Source of the DNA: Blautia wexlerae
GTDB lineage: Bacteria; Bacillota; Clostridia; Lachnospirales; Lachnospiraceae
Length of the DNA stretch: 64,000 bases
Direction: 5' to 3'
Assembly (NCBI RefSeq): GCF_013300825.1
Contig: NZ_JAAIMY010000002.1
Coordinates: 62,001-126,000, forward strand
A program made the translations under genes and the position numbers. Of this stretch, positions 26,126-34,923 are shown piece after piece. The notes under the pieces are model-generated. The model worked only from the letters and a program-made list of their open reading frames with translations, searched no databases and was not told the origin of the DNA. Position 1 is the first letter of the stretch. Every line of letters begins with the position of its first letter.

Positions 26126-26509
26126 TTATTCTCCAAGAAAATCCCAGTCTACATCACTATCTGGCTGTGAATTTTCAGGTGTTGGAAAGGACGCCCTGAT
26201 TTGGGGCTCCCTTTGCACCATGCCTGCAGTCAGTCCGGAAAGAAAAAGTGGCAATGCCTGTTTCAGACTGTTTTCCACTGCATCTACAATCTGTTTCACA
26301 AAAAGTTCTTCCCGTTCTCTTGTTTCCAGATAAGGATCAGCCTGTGTGCGGTAGTAGCGGTCAAAATAATCTACCAGTGCAAGAGAGATTACCTGACTGT
26401 AAGATTTAAAATCCTGCCTGTCCATCGTCTGTAAATATTCCCAGGCTCTCCGCTGCTGTTCTTTGTCCAGATTAAAGCGCAGGTTTGTGTTGCGGATATT
26501 GTTCTGCAT
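26126..26509 (-). CDS. ParR-like segregation protein (hypothetical)
   Basis: 127 residues. LRFNLDKEQQRRAWEYLQTMDRQDFKSYSQVISLALVDYF suggests a ribbon-helix-helix-type N-terminal DNA-binding domain, then an acidic flexible tail ending DVDWDFLGE. It is 3 bp downstream of the ParM-like gene, the normal parM-parR order. Such adaptor proteins bind a centromere and the actin filament end. Assigned mostly by context and layout. Confidence 0.65.
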   Translation of the reverse strand: MQNNIRNTNLRFNLDKEQQRRAWEYLQTMDRQDFKSYSQVISLALVDYFDRYYRTQADPYLETREREELFVKQIVDAVENSLKQALPLFLSGLTAGMVQREPQIRASFPTPENSQPDSDVDWDFLGE

Positions 26510-26512
26510 GGT

Positions 26513-27430
26513 TTATCCCCTCCTTTTCAGGCTCATATAAGCCAGAGATTCGTAACCTTTGGCAGTGGCGCAGATGTCATCAATGATTGTGACTCGTGAT
26601 TTGTCATACGTTCCGAAGTTACGGATCAGGCATCCACCGCCGCCAACCACATACAGGCGCATCAGGTCAGGATTGTATTCATATTTGCGGAGCGTGGAAA
26701 AAAGTTCTGCCACATACTGTCTGGCAATAGAACTGATACAATCCAGATATGGTGTTGAAATGTCAGCTGTTCCAAACCGCAGAATCTGTTCTACTGTGGA
26801 TTCTTCAATTTTCACTCCGAATTTGTCCAGAACAGCGTTCTTTGCGGCAATCATGCACTGGTTTACACCAAGTTTTTCTGTCCAACATCGGCTCTCCTGC
26901 GCTTTCTTATTGTTGACATACAGAATGTTCATGGTTCCGTTTCCGATATCTGCAAGGAGATTGGTTCCCTTGAAATTTCCTAGTTGGTTTACGATAGCCG
27001 GATACCCCTGTGGGTAAAGGCTGCATCCCACAAAGCGGAGATAATACTCTTTGCCGTTAAAAAGGTAATGGACTTCTGGATTCTGGAGCAGATAGGAACG
27101 AAAAGCTTCTCTTTGATTTCTGATCCATGTGAGAGGAAGTCCGGCAGCCAGATGAACATCTGCTTCACGGATGGAAAAGACATTCAGTTCCCTTGCAATA
27201 GCCATTAGTGTCAGAAGATAATATTCTTCGTCCATAGCTTTATCCGGAATAAATTCTTTGTGTCCTTCGCCGATCCGGTAGTAAATGCCGTTGTATTCCA
27301 GAATATTCCCGGTGAAGATTGGTTCAGTTTCATAGGCTTTGATGCCGGTTGGGGTGACGGTGTTTGCTGTTTTCATATTGCCGTAGCCATGATCTACAGC
27401 AATGATTTTTGTGTTTCTGAGTTCTCGCAT
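26513..27430 (-). CDS. ParM/StbA-like actin-family plasmid segregation protein
   Basis: 305 residues from ATG 27430 with GGAGG 8 bp upstream. A longer frame to 27610 would run through the structured leader. Actin-fold nucleotide motifs: phosphate 1 AVDHGYGNMKTA, phosphate 2 LLADIGNGTMNILYV, adenosine motif LYVVGGGGCLIRNF. These ATPases form dynamic filaments that push plasmid copies apart. It heads the minus-strand operon parM-parR-repA-dnaC. Its ribosome site is predicted to be hidden in a leader hairpin (27438-27523). Confidence 0.85.
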   Translation of the reverse strand: MRELRNTKIIAVDHGYGNMKTANTVTPTGIKAYETEPIFTGNILEYNGIYYRIGEGHKEFIPDKAMDEEYYLLTLMAIARELNVFSIREADVHLAAGLPLTWIRNQREAFRSYLLQNPEVHYLFNGKEYYLRFVGCSLYPQGYPAIVNQLGNFKGTNLLADIGNGTMNILYVNNKKAQESRCWTEKLGVNQCMIAAKNAVLDKFGVKIEESTVEQILRFGTADISTPYLDCISSIARQYVAELFSTLRKYEYNPDLMRLYVVGGGGCLIRNFGTYDKSRVTIIDDICATAKGYESLAYMSLKRRG

Positions 27431-27437
27431 AAAAAAT

Positions 27438-27523
27438 ACCTCCGTTTTCGTATTGATTGATTCAGCAGGTCGTACCGGTGTGGTACTGCTCTGCTGTGAG
27501 ATAAGCATACGAAGATCGGAGGT
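27438..27523 (-). promoter_or_regulatory. Structured leader sequestering the parM ribosome site
   Basis: On the minus strand ACCTCCG (27517-27523) can pair with CGGAGGT (27438-27444), which contains the parM ribosome site. The stem continues with TTCGTAT/ATACGAA (27507-27513 with 27447-27453). An inner hairpin CAGCAG/CTGCTG with GTACC/GGTAC lies at 27463-27496. This could hold expression of the segregation and replication operon down unless a factor opens the stem. Confidence 0.55.
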
Positions 27524-27598
27524 AAAAGACATTGAGGGGAAATTGAGCAGGAATTGAGAAAAAAGATATATTGTGCTTACGTTCTTCATGTACTCTTG

Positions 27599-27628
27599 TT
27601 GTGATTTCATTGTTTTTTATCGTATAAT
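27599..27628 (+). promoter_or_regulatory. Promoter of the two-component/ABC operon
   Basis: TTGTGA at 27599-27604 and TATAAT at 27623-27628, 18-bp spacer, 22 bp before the regulator start codon. It faces away from the parM operon. Confidence 0.65.
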
Positions 27629-27650
27629 ATGGATACTGGAGGTGGTTTGG

Positions 27651-28325
27651 ATGAAATACAAGATTTTAGTTGTCGATGATGATAAAGAATTGGTGAAAAT
27701 GCTTTGTAGTTATTTTAATATGAAACAATATGAAACCATTACGGCTACAGATGGAATGGAAGCATTAAATAAAATAAAAATGAAACCGGATATTATTTTG
27801 TTGGATATCAATATGCCACGTATGGATGGGATTGAAGTATGTCGTCTGATACGCAGTAAAGTGTTATGTCCAATTTTATTTCTGACAGCAAGAGTTGACG
27901 AAGATGATAAAATTAATGGGTTGCTTTCAGGTGGGGATGATTATATCACGAAACCATTTAGTCTTCGGGAGTTGGAAGCGAGGATTGTTACAAACATAAA
28001 GAGAGAAGAAAGGCATCAACAAAAAACAGAATACCGCTTCATGGATGAAATGCTGATTGATTATTCTGAAAAAATAGTAGCTATAGCTGGACACAGGATG
28101 GAGTTCACAAAAATTGAATATCAGATTATAGAATTCTTATCCATGCATCCAGGGCAGGTGTTTGATAAAGAACGTATATATGCACAAGTCTGTGGATATG
28201 ATGCGGAAGGGGACAGTAGAACGATAACGGAATTAGTACGGCGTATAAGGAAAAAAATAGCGGATTATTCAGAAAAAGAATACATAGAAACTGTATGGGG
28301 GATTGGATACCGATGGAAAAAATAA
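27651..28325 (+). CDS. OmpR-family response regulator
   Basis: 224 residues from ATG 27651 after GGAGGTGG. Receiver domain with DDDK at 9-12, phospho-acceptor D52 in IILLDINMPRMDG and TKPFSLRELEA; winged-helix domain in the C-terminal half (FDKERIYAQVCGYDAEGDSRTITELVRRIRKKI). It is the first gene of a five-gene operon with a histidine kinase and ABC transporter, the layout of peptide-antibiotic sensing and resistance systems. It overlaps the kinase start by 13 bp. Confidence 0.92.
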   Translation: MKYKILVVDDDKELVKMLCSYFNMKQYETITATDGMEALNKIKMKPDIILLDINMPRMDGIEVCRLIRSKVLCPILFLTARVDEDDKINGLLSGGDDYITKPFSLRELEARIVTNIKREERHQQKTEYRFMDEMLIDYSEKIVAIAGHRMEFTKIEYQIIEFLSMHPGQVFDKERIYAQVCGYDAEGDSRTITELVRRIRKKIADYSEKEYIETVWGIGYRWKK

Positions 28326-29491
28326 GAAACTTGTCACTGAAAAAAACAATTCTGCTTTATTTTGTGATCAGCTTAACGGCAGCATTTCTGTTATCTGGAT
28401 TTACAGTTCATTTTGCAAGAAATATGCAGAATAAAATATGGGAAAAATATATTGATTATGCAGATTATACGGACGTGTTTCAGCAATATGGAAAGAAATA
28501 CGAGATTGAGATATCAAGACCTAATCAATCGCAGATGAATCGTTTGGACTATCATCTTTCGGAAATGTGTGACTTTATGGAAACATATTCGGTACTGATT
28601 TTTTCGATTGTTGGGAGTGTTGTTGCGGTATTCTTTTTTTATAAAAATAAGTTAAAGACACCTCTACAGGAACTAAAAGATGCCTCACAAATGATTGCAG
28701 ATAATGAACTGGATTTTCATGTGTCCTATGAAAATAAAGATGAGATGGGAACTTTGTGTAAAGAATTTGAAATGATGCGAAGTGATTTAGCAGATAACAA
28801 CAGAAAGATGTGGCGAATGATTGATGACGAGAAGGCTTTGCGGAATGCAATTGCACATGATATACGTTCTCCACTTTCCATATTGCGTGGGTATCAGGAA
28901 ATGCTCTTAGAGTTTGTTTCTGCTGAGAGTATAAAAACAGAGGATGTTATTGATATCTTACAAACAGGCATGTATCAGATTGACCGTATAGAGCATTTCA
29001 CGGAAAACATGAGAAAAATGTCCCATTTAGAACAGAGGGAACTGCAATGCTCAGAGATAGAATTATCGGAACTGGCAAAAAAGATTGAGGCAGAAGCTGC
29101 CATGCTGTCCAAGAAGGAAAGTAAATTATGTAAGGTAGAAAGAGTGCAGGAACAAAACATTGTGAAAGTGGATGAGGAACTTGTCATGGAAGTGACAGAC
29201 AACTTACTGGAAAATGCGGTTCGATATGCACAAAAAAGTATTGCTTTGCAGATAAAGAAAAAGGATGGTTTTCTTATAATTTCTGTTGAAGATGATGGAA
29301 TAGGATTTGTGGATACTGAGGAAAAAGTAACAGAACCATTTTATCATAAGAATCCACAAGATGATTTAAAGCATTTTGGCCTTGGTATGTATATTTCTCG
29401 TATTTTCTGTGAAAAGCATGGAGGAAATTTGAAAATATATAATGCCAGACAAGGCGGTGCTCATGTAGAAGCTCTTTTCAAAGCTGAATAA
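28313..29491 (+). CDS. Sensor histidine kinase of the ABC-transporter operon
   Basis: 392 residues from ATG 28313; an in-frame ATG at 28295 is possible. Two membrane helices (about 13-32 and 89-108) enclose a short extracytoplasmic part of about 55 residues. A HAMP linker follows, then H182 in IAHDIRSPLSILRGYQEM and the ATPase motifs ENAVRYAQK, VEDDGIGF and LKHFGLGMYISRIF. The small sensor domain is like the kinases paired with lantibiotic-type ABC exporters. A 32-bp gap and a weak dyad follow before the permease region. Confidence 0.92.
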   Translation: MEKIRNLSLKKTILLYFVISLTAAFLLSGFTVHFARNMQNKIWEKYIDYADYTDVFQQYGKKYEIEISRPNQSQMNRLDYHLSEMCDFMETYSVLIFSIVGSVVAVFFFYKNKLKTPLQELKDASQMIADNELDFHVSYENKDEMGTLCKEFEMMRSDLADNNRKMWRMIDDEKALRNAIAHDIRSPLSILRGYQEMLLEFVSAESIKTEDVIDILQTGMYQIDRIEHFTENMRKMSHLEQRELQCSEIELSELAKKIEAEAAMLSKKESKLCKVERVQEQNIVKVDEELVMEVTDNLLENAVRYAQKSIALQIKKKDGFLIISVEDDGIGFVDTEEKVTEPFYHKNPQDDLKHFGLGMYISRIFCEKHGGNLKIYNARQGGAHVEALFKAE

Positions 29492-29607
29492 AAATACTTT
29501 ATAAGGCTGAAATCACAAATAAAGTGGTTTTAGTCTTTTTTATTGTGAATTTATTGAGAATTGATTTGTATGATGTTGTTAAAGAAATAAAGAAAGGAAG
29601 AGATACA

Positions 29608-30678
29608 ATGAAAACAATCATAAAAAGAAGTATACTTGATTATTTAAAGAACCCTGTTTTGTGGATTGGCTTGATTATTATAGTTGCCAGTATGTATCAA
29701 TGTCTGTCATCGTATTTGCAAATTCATTATATCAAACAGAATGAACAGATCACACAAAATGACGTAGCATTGGAAGATGCTGATGTCATGGATGGGTACA
29801 TTCCCACATCTGATGATAAAGAAAGAAGAAGGGAGTGGGAAGATACGATCAAAGAGACGTTAATGGACACCTCCCAAAATGGTTTTGGATTTAGCAGGCA
29901 GGAAGCAGATCATGTAATAAAAGAAATTCAGAATATGGATGTAAAGACTGCTTCTGAGTTTTTGGAATCCCAATATGGCTATTATAATGCAATATATGCT
30001 TATGAGGACCTTGAAATTCATAAGGGGACAGCAGAAGAAATCAATCATTATATCGAGCGGAAATTATCCGAACATTCTTTTTCCTGGTACTTTGCCAAAA
30101 AATTTACGGATTTTGCAGGATTGCATATGGCCTTTTTGGCAACAGTCTTGCTATCATTTTTATTTATTCAGGATACACGAAAAAGTACCTATGAATTATT
30201 ACATACAAAGCCTGTTACGGCAGTCCAATATATATGTGGGAAAGTAATAAGCGGATTCATTAGTATGCTGGGAGTATTAGTGATTTTGAATGTTATATTC
30301 TTTATGCTGTGTTTGAAAACGTCTTTAGAATCGGGCTTTCCAGTAACACCAATTGATTTTTGCGTGAATTCTCTGATCTATATTATTCCGAATCTTTTGA
30401 TGATATGTTGTGTCTATACAATTACAGCAGTAATATTTAAAAATCCGCTTCCGGCAGCACCAATCTTGTTTTTACACATTATATATTCAAATATGCTGAC
30501 CATGAAGAATGATATTTATTATATGAGACCGTTCTCTATTGTGGTGCGATTCCCTGGCAGATTTTTTGAAACACATGTAGCCAAAATGTCAAACATAAAT
30601 CAGATTATTCTTGTAATTTCATCAGTTATATTAGTATGTATTTCTGTTACAATCTGGAAAAGGAGGAGGGTTCATTGA
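29608..30678 (+). CDS. ABC transporter permease (first)
   Basis: 356 residues from ATG 29608 after AAAGGAAG. One N-terminal membrane helix, a polar loop of about 120 residues outside, then five more hydrophobic helices (IYVG/FISMLGVLVILNVIFFMLCL, LIYIIPNLLMICCVYTITAVIF and others). This is the ABC-2-type/bacteriocin-export permease layout. Stop and the next start overlap as TTGA, so the two permease subunits are translationally coupled. Confidence 0.8.
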   Translation: MKTIIKRSILDYLKNPVLWIGLIIIVASMYQCLSSYLQIHYIKQNEQITQNDVALEDADVMDGYIPTSDDKERRREWEDTIKETLMDTSQNGFGFSRQEADHVIKEIQNMDVKTASEFLESQYGYYNAIYAYEDLEIHKGTAEEINHYIERKLSEHSFSWYFAKKFTDFAGLHMAFLATVLLSFLFIQDTRKSTYELLHTKPVTAVQYICGKVISGFISMLGVLVILNVIFFMLCLKTSLESGFPVTPIDFCVNSLIYIIPNLLMICCVYTITAVIFKNPLPAAPILFLHIIYSNMLTMKNDIYYMRPFSIVVRFPGRFFETHVAKMSNINQIILVISSVILVCISVTIWKRRRVH

Positions 30679-31331
30679 AAACGGAACTAAAAAACTGCCT
30701 GTCGTTATATAAGATTTTTTATTCATGTGCATTTATACTGATATTGTGTGTTATTCATCCGATTATATACTATGAAGAAATCGGTTCAGCAATTCAGTCT
30801 CCAATAGCATTTTTAACAATTATTTTTTGTAGTGACACATATTTGATGGAAGTAAAAAGTAAACGTGCCGATGTATTTCATTTGTATGATCAAAAAAAGC
30901 AGTTAAAAGTAATATCGCAGAGAGTGGGCGTTCAAATATTATATTTATTAATACTTTCTTGTGTTGGATATGTTTTGTTTTTCTGGCAAAAACCGGGCAG
31001 TGTAAACGAAGGCATTTCGGGTATTCAGATATTTCTTTTATATTTCATTGCAATGTTTGGAACTATCTGGCTTTGGAGTATATGCTCTGTGATTTTGTGT
31101 ACATTGCTTCGAAATATGTGGGCAGGTATTGGATGTTTATTTGGAATTGTCATTGGACTTATATCAAAAGCGGGAAGTTCATTTTTCGGAAATCTGGGAT
31201 TGTTTTCTTTCAGCTTTTGTGAACCTACTCAATTAATGTCCGAGAGTTGGATTTATGGAACGCTTGTGTCTTTTATAGCGGGGCTGTTTTTATTTGCAGT
31301 ATTACCAATGGCTTTAAAGAAAAGAGGATAG
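30675..31331 (+). CDS. ABC transporter permease (second)
   Basis: 218 residues if TTG 30675 is the start, which has GGAGGAGGG at 30663-30670 and overlaps the previous stop by 4 bp. About six hydrophobic helices and few polar loops, without conserved motifs I can name. It lies between the first permease and the ATPase and is probably the second membrane subunit. Confidence 0.7.
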   Translation: MKTELKNCLSLYKIFYSCAFILILCVIHPIIYYEEIGSAIQSPIAFLTIIFCSDTYLMEVKSKRADVFHLYDQKKQLKVISQRVGVQILYLLILSCVGYVLFFWQKPGSVNEGISGIQIFLLYFIAMFGTIWLWSICSVILCTLLRNMWAGIGCLFGIVIGLISKAGSSFFGNLGLFSFSFCEPTQLMSESWIYGTLVSFIAGLFLFAVLPMALKKRG

Positions 31332-31334
31332 ATT

Positions 31335-32207
31335 ATGAGTATTAGAATAAATGATTTAACAGTTAGATTTAAAAATGGTGTAGTTGCAGTAAATAAGGCA
31401 TCTCTTGAAATACCTAAGGGAATTTATGGACTTTTGGGTGAGAATGGTGCTGGAAAAACCACTTTGATGAGGGTTCTTACAACTGTTTTAAAACAAACGG
31501 AAGGAATGGTTTCCCTTGATGGAATTCTGTATAACGAGGGAAATTATGAGAAAATACAGAAAAAGATTGGTTATCTTCCACAGGAAATCGACTTATATCC
31601 GAATCTTACGGTGAAAGAATGTCTTGTATATATGGGTGGACTATCAGGAGTATCCACAAATGACCTCAAACAAAGAATTACCTATTATTTGGAAAAGACT
31701 TCTCTTACAGAGCATCAGAATAAAAAAATGCGGCAATTATCTGGTGGTATGAAGAGACGTGTCGGACTCATACAGGCACTTCTTAATAATCCGGATTTTT
31801 TGATTATTGATGAACCTACCACCGGGTTAGATCCGGAAGAAAGAATCAGGATCCGCAATCTTTTGGTTGATTTTTCAAAGGATAGAACTGTGCTGTTTTC
31901 CACTCATGTAGTAGAAGATTTAGCAGCAACCTGTACACAGCTTGCCATTATGAAAAAGGGAAGTTTTTTATATTCTGGAAGCGTGAGTGGGTTGCTGGAA
32001 AATGCAAAGGGCTGTGTTTGGAATTGTACGGTACAAAATGCAGAAGAAGCCCGTTTGTTAGAAGCCAATTATTCTATATCATCTAAGCAGTATGTAGAAA
32101 ATGGAATTCATATGAAAGTATTAAGCAAAGGAAAGCCAAATGAGAATTGTGTCCTGGATAATGATATCACTTTGGAAGATGCATATATTTATTTGACGAA
32201 TAGTTGA
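31335..32207 (+). CDS. ABC transporter ATP-binding protein
   Basis: 290 residues. Walker A GENGAGKTTLMR (about 36-47), Q-loop YLPQEIDLYP, signature LSGGMKRRVGLIQALL, Walker B FLIIDEPTTGLDPEER and H-loop STHVVEDL. Full-length cytoplasmic ATPase of the ABC-2 exporter class. It closes the operon regulator-kinase-permease-permease-ATPase, 3 bp after the second permease; the operon would export or resist a peptide or lipid-active antibiotic, the substrate being unknown. Confidence 0.93.
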   Translation: MSIRINDLTVRFKNGVVAVNKASLEIPKGIYGLLGENGAGKTTLMRVLTTVLKQTEGMVSLDGILYNEGNYEKIQKKIGYLPQEIDLYPNLTVKECLVYMGGLSGVSTNDLKQRITYYLEKTSLTEHQNKKMRQLSGGMKRRVGLIQALLNNPDFLIIDEPTTGLDPEERIRIRNLLVDFSKDRTVLFSTHVVEDLAATCTQLAIMKKGSFLYSGSVSGLLENAKGCVWNCTVQNAEEARLLEANYSISSKQYVENGIHMKVLSKGKPNENCVLDNDITLEDAYIYLTNS

Positions 32208-32212
32208 ATATA

Positions 32213-32235
32213 ACGGCGGGCAAGTTGCCCGCCGT
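32213..32235. terminator. Strong GC-rich terminator between converging genes
   Basis: ACGGCGGGC AAGTT GCCCGCCGT, a 9-bp perfect GC stem, 5 bp after the ATPase stop and 10 bp from the stop of the convergent STAND gene. A/T runs on each side are short. Confidence 0.75.
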
Positions 32236-32244
32236 AAATTATGC

Positions 32245-34557
32245 TTATTTTGTTAAAAGACCGGATAGATTTTTTCCAATGAAAAATCCAATCTGTGGAT
32301 ATAACTCCTGAATTTCCTGATATTTTGCTTCAATCATTTCTGGTTCATCAGCCCAGATCTTTTCATATATTTTGAAAGCTCTTTTAAAATGTGTTTTGGC
32401 TTGCGGAAGATTGGCAGTCATCAGATAAATGGTTCCAAGGGTTTCCTGAACTTTGGCATAATCCAGACAGTCATCGGAATGGTATTCCTTGATGATGCCG
32501 GATAATTTTTGCAATTCAGAGATTCCTCTTTCGGGTTCCTGCTGTTCTGTCAGGAACATTGCATAATTGGCAATCTGAGGTATGCTGTCATTTATATGAA
32601 GCAGGTTAAATTGGTCAAGCAGTGAGATACTTTTTTCCATGTGTTCTCTTGCAAGATCGGGATGACCGTTCATGCGGTAAAGTCCACCGAGATTGGCATG
32701 AAGGTTGGAAACAAGGCGAGCATTGTCAGCAGTGATATTTTCTATCTGGGCAAGTGCATCCTTTTCCAGTTTTATTGCTTTTTCTGGCTTGATTTCAAGA
32801 GTAGCCTGAAAATCCAGTAACAATGCCCGGTCAGAATCGGTGCCAATGTTTTTTGTCTTTAACAGCCCCGTTAGTTCCTGAATGATTCCATTCATACCTT
32901 TGTGGTAGTTATAGTTATCCATGTATGGAAATGCATTTTCCAGAAAAAGCAGATACTTTGGTATATCATCCTTTTCAATCAATTCTATGATATTTCCGAT
33001 TGTTTGAAATAGCTTTTTGTAATAAGCTACTTCCATTCCATGCATTAAACATATGTGCTGTAAAGAATCCAGTAATATGTGGCAACGAGTTACAGATGGT
33101 TTTGTCTCTGAAAGGGTGATTTCCTGAATCATCGGATGCAGAGAGATAGTGCGACGTTTTGTTGTTTGGACAAAACCAGTCTCAATTAAATCGTTGATCT
33201 CATTTAGTGTGGGCAATTCCAGCCATTTGGCAAATATACGGGCAGAAATACCGGTGGAAGGAAGAAAGCACATATTACACATGATATCCTGCTGTTTAAG
33301 AGATAAAGTGTATAACGAAAACAGCGTATGGATATGACTGTAATAGGTGGCTTTGCTGCTTTGTCCATCTTTGATTATTTTAATTTTATCTTCGTTATGG
33401 AAAGATGCTTTTTCCACCTGAAGTCTTGTTAATAACTGGTCTGGAGTTGAGATTCCATTTTCCAGAAGTTTTGCTGCCAGTTCCACGGCAAAAGTATGAG
33501 AGTGAACAGTTTCGATGATCTTTTCAACTGTTGGCCGGTACGTGTCTGCCTCTGAATAAAATACTGATGCCAGCTGGAAGAGAGCGTTCATATCCTCTAT
33601 TTCTTTTAATGGCAGAGTACAGTATTCATCCAGTTTGCTTCTGGTTGTAAACAAAATTTGACAGCGATATTTTAATACTACTGACAGAAAGCTGTCCTGT
33701 GTGGCAGTGACATTAAAATTATCTATGATAAGCAGAGTATCAGATTTCAGGGAACGCAGAAAACGGTTATGTCTTTGAAACCGTTCCTGGTCAGTGCTTT
33801 CCGGCGGATCGTCAATAAAATCCATGTCAGTAATATCCTGATGAAGATTGCCGGTATATTCTACATAAAGGATATTGGTGTATTGCTTTATGTACCGCTT
33901 TGCGTAGGCTTTGGCAAGTTCACTTTTTCCGATTCCAGCAATTCCGCAAAGAAAAATATGACGGTTTTCCTCAAGCATGGTATATAATTCTTCCAGTTCT
34001 TTATCTCTTCCGATAAAATGACGGCATGGTTTCGGAACCTCACTGTCCATAATATAATCCAGCACAATTGGGGACAGGGCACCTCCGGCAATTAATTTTT
34101 GATTTTTAGTATCACGTTTGATAAATTGTCGCTCCATGCCAAAAGAAACCAGCTTTGCAAGAAAAAGCAGACGTGAGCTGGCTGGTTTGTACAGAGAAGC
34201 CAGATTTTTCTTTTTGGCATCGGAGATGGTGTCATCTTGTATAAATAATGTGTATATATCCTGCATAGCCATATTGCAGTCAGACATCAGTGGAAGCAGA
34301 TTTTGGTGAATGGTTTCTGCCAGCTTTTTCTGATTACTGGGTTTGGAATAGTAAGCGGATATTTTAGGACTGATTTTAGCCTGACCAGTCATCCAGCGGC
34401 AAACCAGACCGTTGTCCATTGAAAAATCCTGATTTGCCGGATCATCCATAAAATCTTCAAATAATTCGTATAAAAAATCAGGCTGACTCATTTGATTACT
34501 TTCGCTGATATGATTTTTTAAGCAAGTGCTAATAGAAGAAAAATCGCATCGATTCAA
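32245..34557 (-). CDS. STAND/NB-ARC-type ATPase with TPR repeats
   Basis: 770 residues. The N-terminal part (about 45-90; CRWMTGQAKISPKISAYYSKP) looks like a Cro/Xre-type DNA-binding helix pair. The NTPase domain begins HFIGRDKELEEL, with Walker A GIAGIGKSELA (K211), Walker B TLLIIDN (274-280) and sensor ILFTTRS. Helical tetratricopeptide-like repeats fill about 540-760 (LHANLGGLYRMNGHPDLAREHMEKSISL, YAKVQETLGTIYLMTANLPQAKTHFKRAFKIYEKI). Such AfsR/SARP-like or signal-sensing NTPases act as regulators or defence sensors. It is a single-gene unit with its own promoter containing a LexA-like box. Confidence 0.8.
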   Translation of the reverse strand: MNRCDFSSISTCLKNHISESNQMSQPDFLYELFEDFMDDPANQDFSMDNGLVCRWMTGQAKISPKISAYYSKPSNQKKLAETIHQNLLPLMSDCNMAMQDIYTLFIQDDTISDAKKKNLASLYKPASSRLLFLAKLVSFGMERQFIKRDTKNQKLIAGGALSPIVLDYIMDSEVPKPCRHFIGRDKELEELYTMLEENRHIFLCGIAGIGKSELAKAYAKRYIKQYTNILYVEYTGNLHQDITDMDFIDDPPESTDQERFQRHNRFLRSLKSDTLLIIDNFNVTATQDSFLSVVLKYRCQILFTTRSKLDEYCTLPLKEIEDMNALFQLASVFYSEADTYRPTVEKIIETVHSHTFAVELAAKLLENGISTPDQLLTRLQVEKASFHNEDKIKIIKDGQSSKATYYSHIHTLFSLYTLSLKQQDIMCNMCFLPSTGISARIFAKWLELPTLNEINDLIETGFVQTTKRRTISLHPMIQEITLSETKPSVTRCHILLDSLQHICLMHGMEVAYYKKLFQTIGNIIELIEKDDIPKYLLFLENAFPYMDNYNYHKGMNGIIQELTGLLKTKNIGTDSDRALLLDFQATLEIKPEKAIKLEKDALAQIENITADNARLVSNLHANLGGLYRMNGHPDLAREHMEKSISLLDQFNLLHINDSIPQIANYAMFLTEQQEPERGISELQKLSGIIKEYHSDDCLDYAKVQETLGTIYLMTANLPQAKTHFKRAFKIYEKIWADEPEMIEAKYQEIQELYPQIGFFIGKNLSGLLTK

Positions 34558-34595
34558 TAGAAATTCCCCTTTCGTAGTTAAGATTGAGTATATCT

Positions 34596-34624
34596 ATCAT
34601 AACACGAACATATATTCGATTCAA
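34596..34624 (-). promoter_or_regulatory. Promoter of the STAND gene with LexA-like operator
   Basis: On the minus strand TTGAAT (34619-34624) and TATGAT (34596-34601) are 17 bp apart. The spacer contains CGAATATATGTTCG (34605-34618), one base away from the Gram-positive LexA/DinR box CGAACnnnnGTTCG. A repressor bound here would block RNA polymerase. Confidence 0.6.
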
Positions 34625-34741
34625 GAAAATGTGGATATTTTTAAAGTGATTGTGTCAATTTACAATCAATTTCTATTCAATGTGGTTTTCCAGCAGGTTC
34701 TGTAAAATAAGCTCAGATCAAAACAATGACGGGAGGAGCTT

Positions 34742-34876
34742 ATGCAACAGAATATTGAATTTGAGCGGTGCATTGATTTTCTGGTACGGATGATTGATAA
34801 GTACGGCGAAGAAGTCCTCCGGGAGTTGGAGGAAGAAAAACAGAATAAGGAAGAAAAAGAAGCGGCAGTTTCCTGA
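34742..34876 (+). CDS. Small charged protein (44 residues)
   Basis: ATG 34742 follows GGGAGGAG (34731-34738) at ideal spacing. MQQNIEFERCIDFLVRMIDKYGEEV then a Lys/Glu-rich helix. No known family. It is transcribed divergently from the STAND gene and ends in a terminator that overlaps its last codons. Small proteins like this are common in Lachnospiraceae mobile elements. Confidence 0.55.
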   Translation: MQQNIEFERCIDFLVRMIDKYGEEVLRELEEEKQNKEEKEAAVS

Positions 34877-34909
34877 AATACAAAATGTAAATCAGACTGT
34901 CGCTTTTTT
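34861..34909 (+). terminator. Terminator of the small ORF
   Basis: AGCGGCAGT (34861-34869) pairs with ACTGTCGCT (34896-34904) with one G-U pair, followed by TTTTTT. Confidence 0.7.
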
Positions 34910-34923
34910 CATGCATTTTTAAA

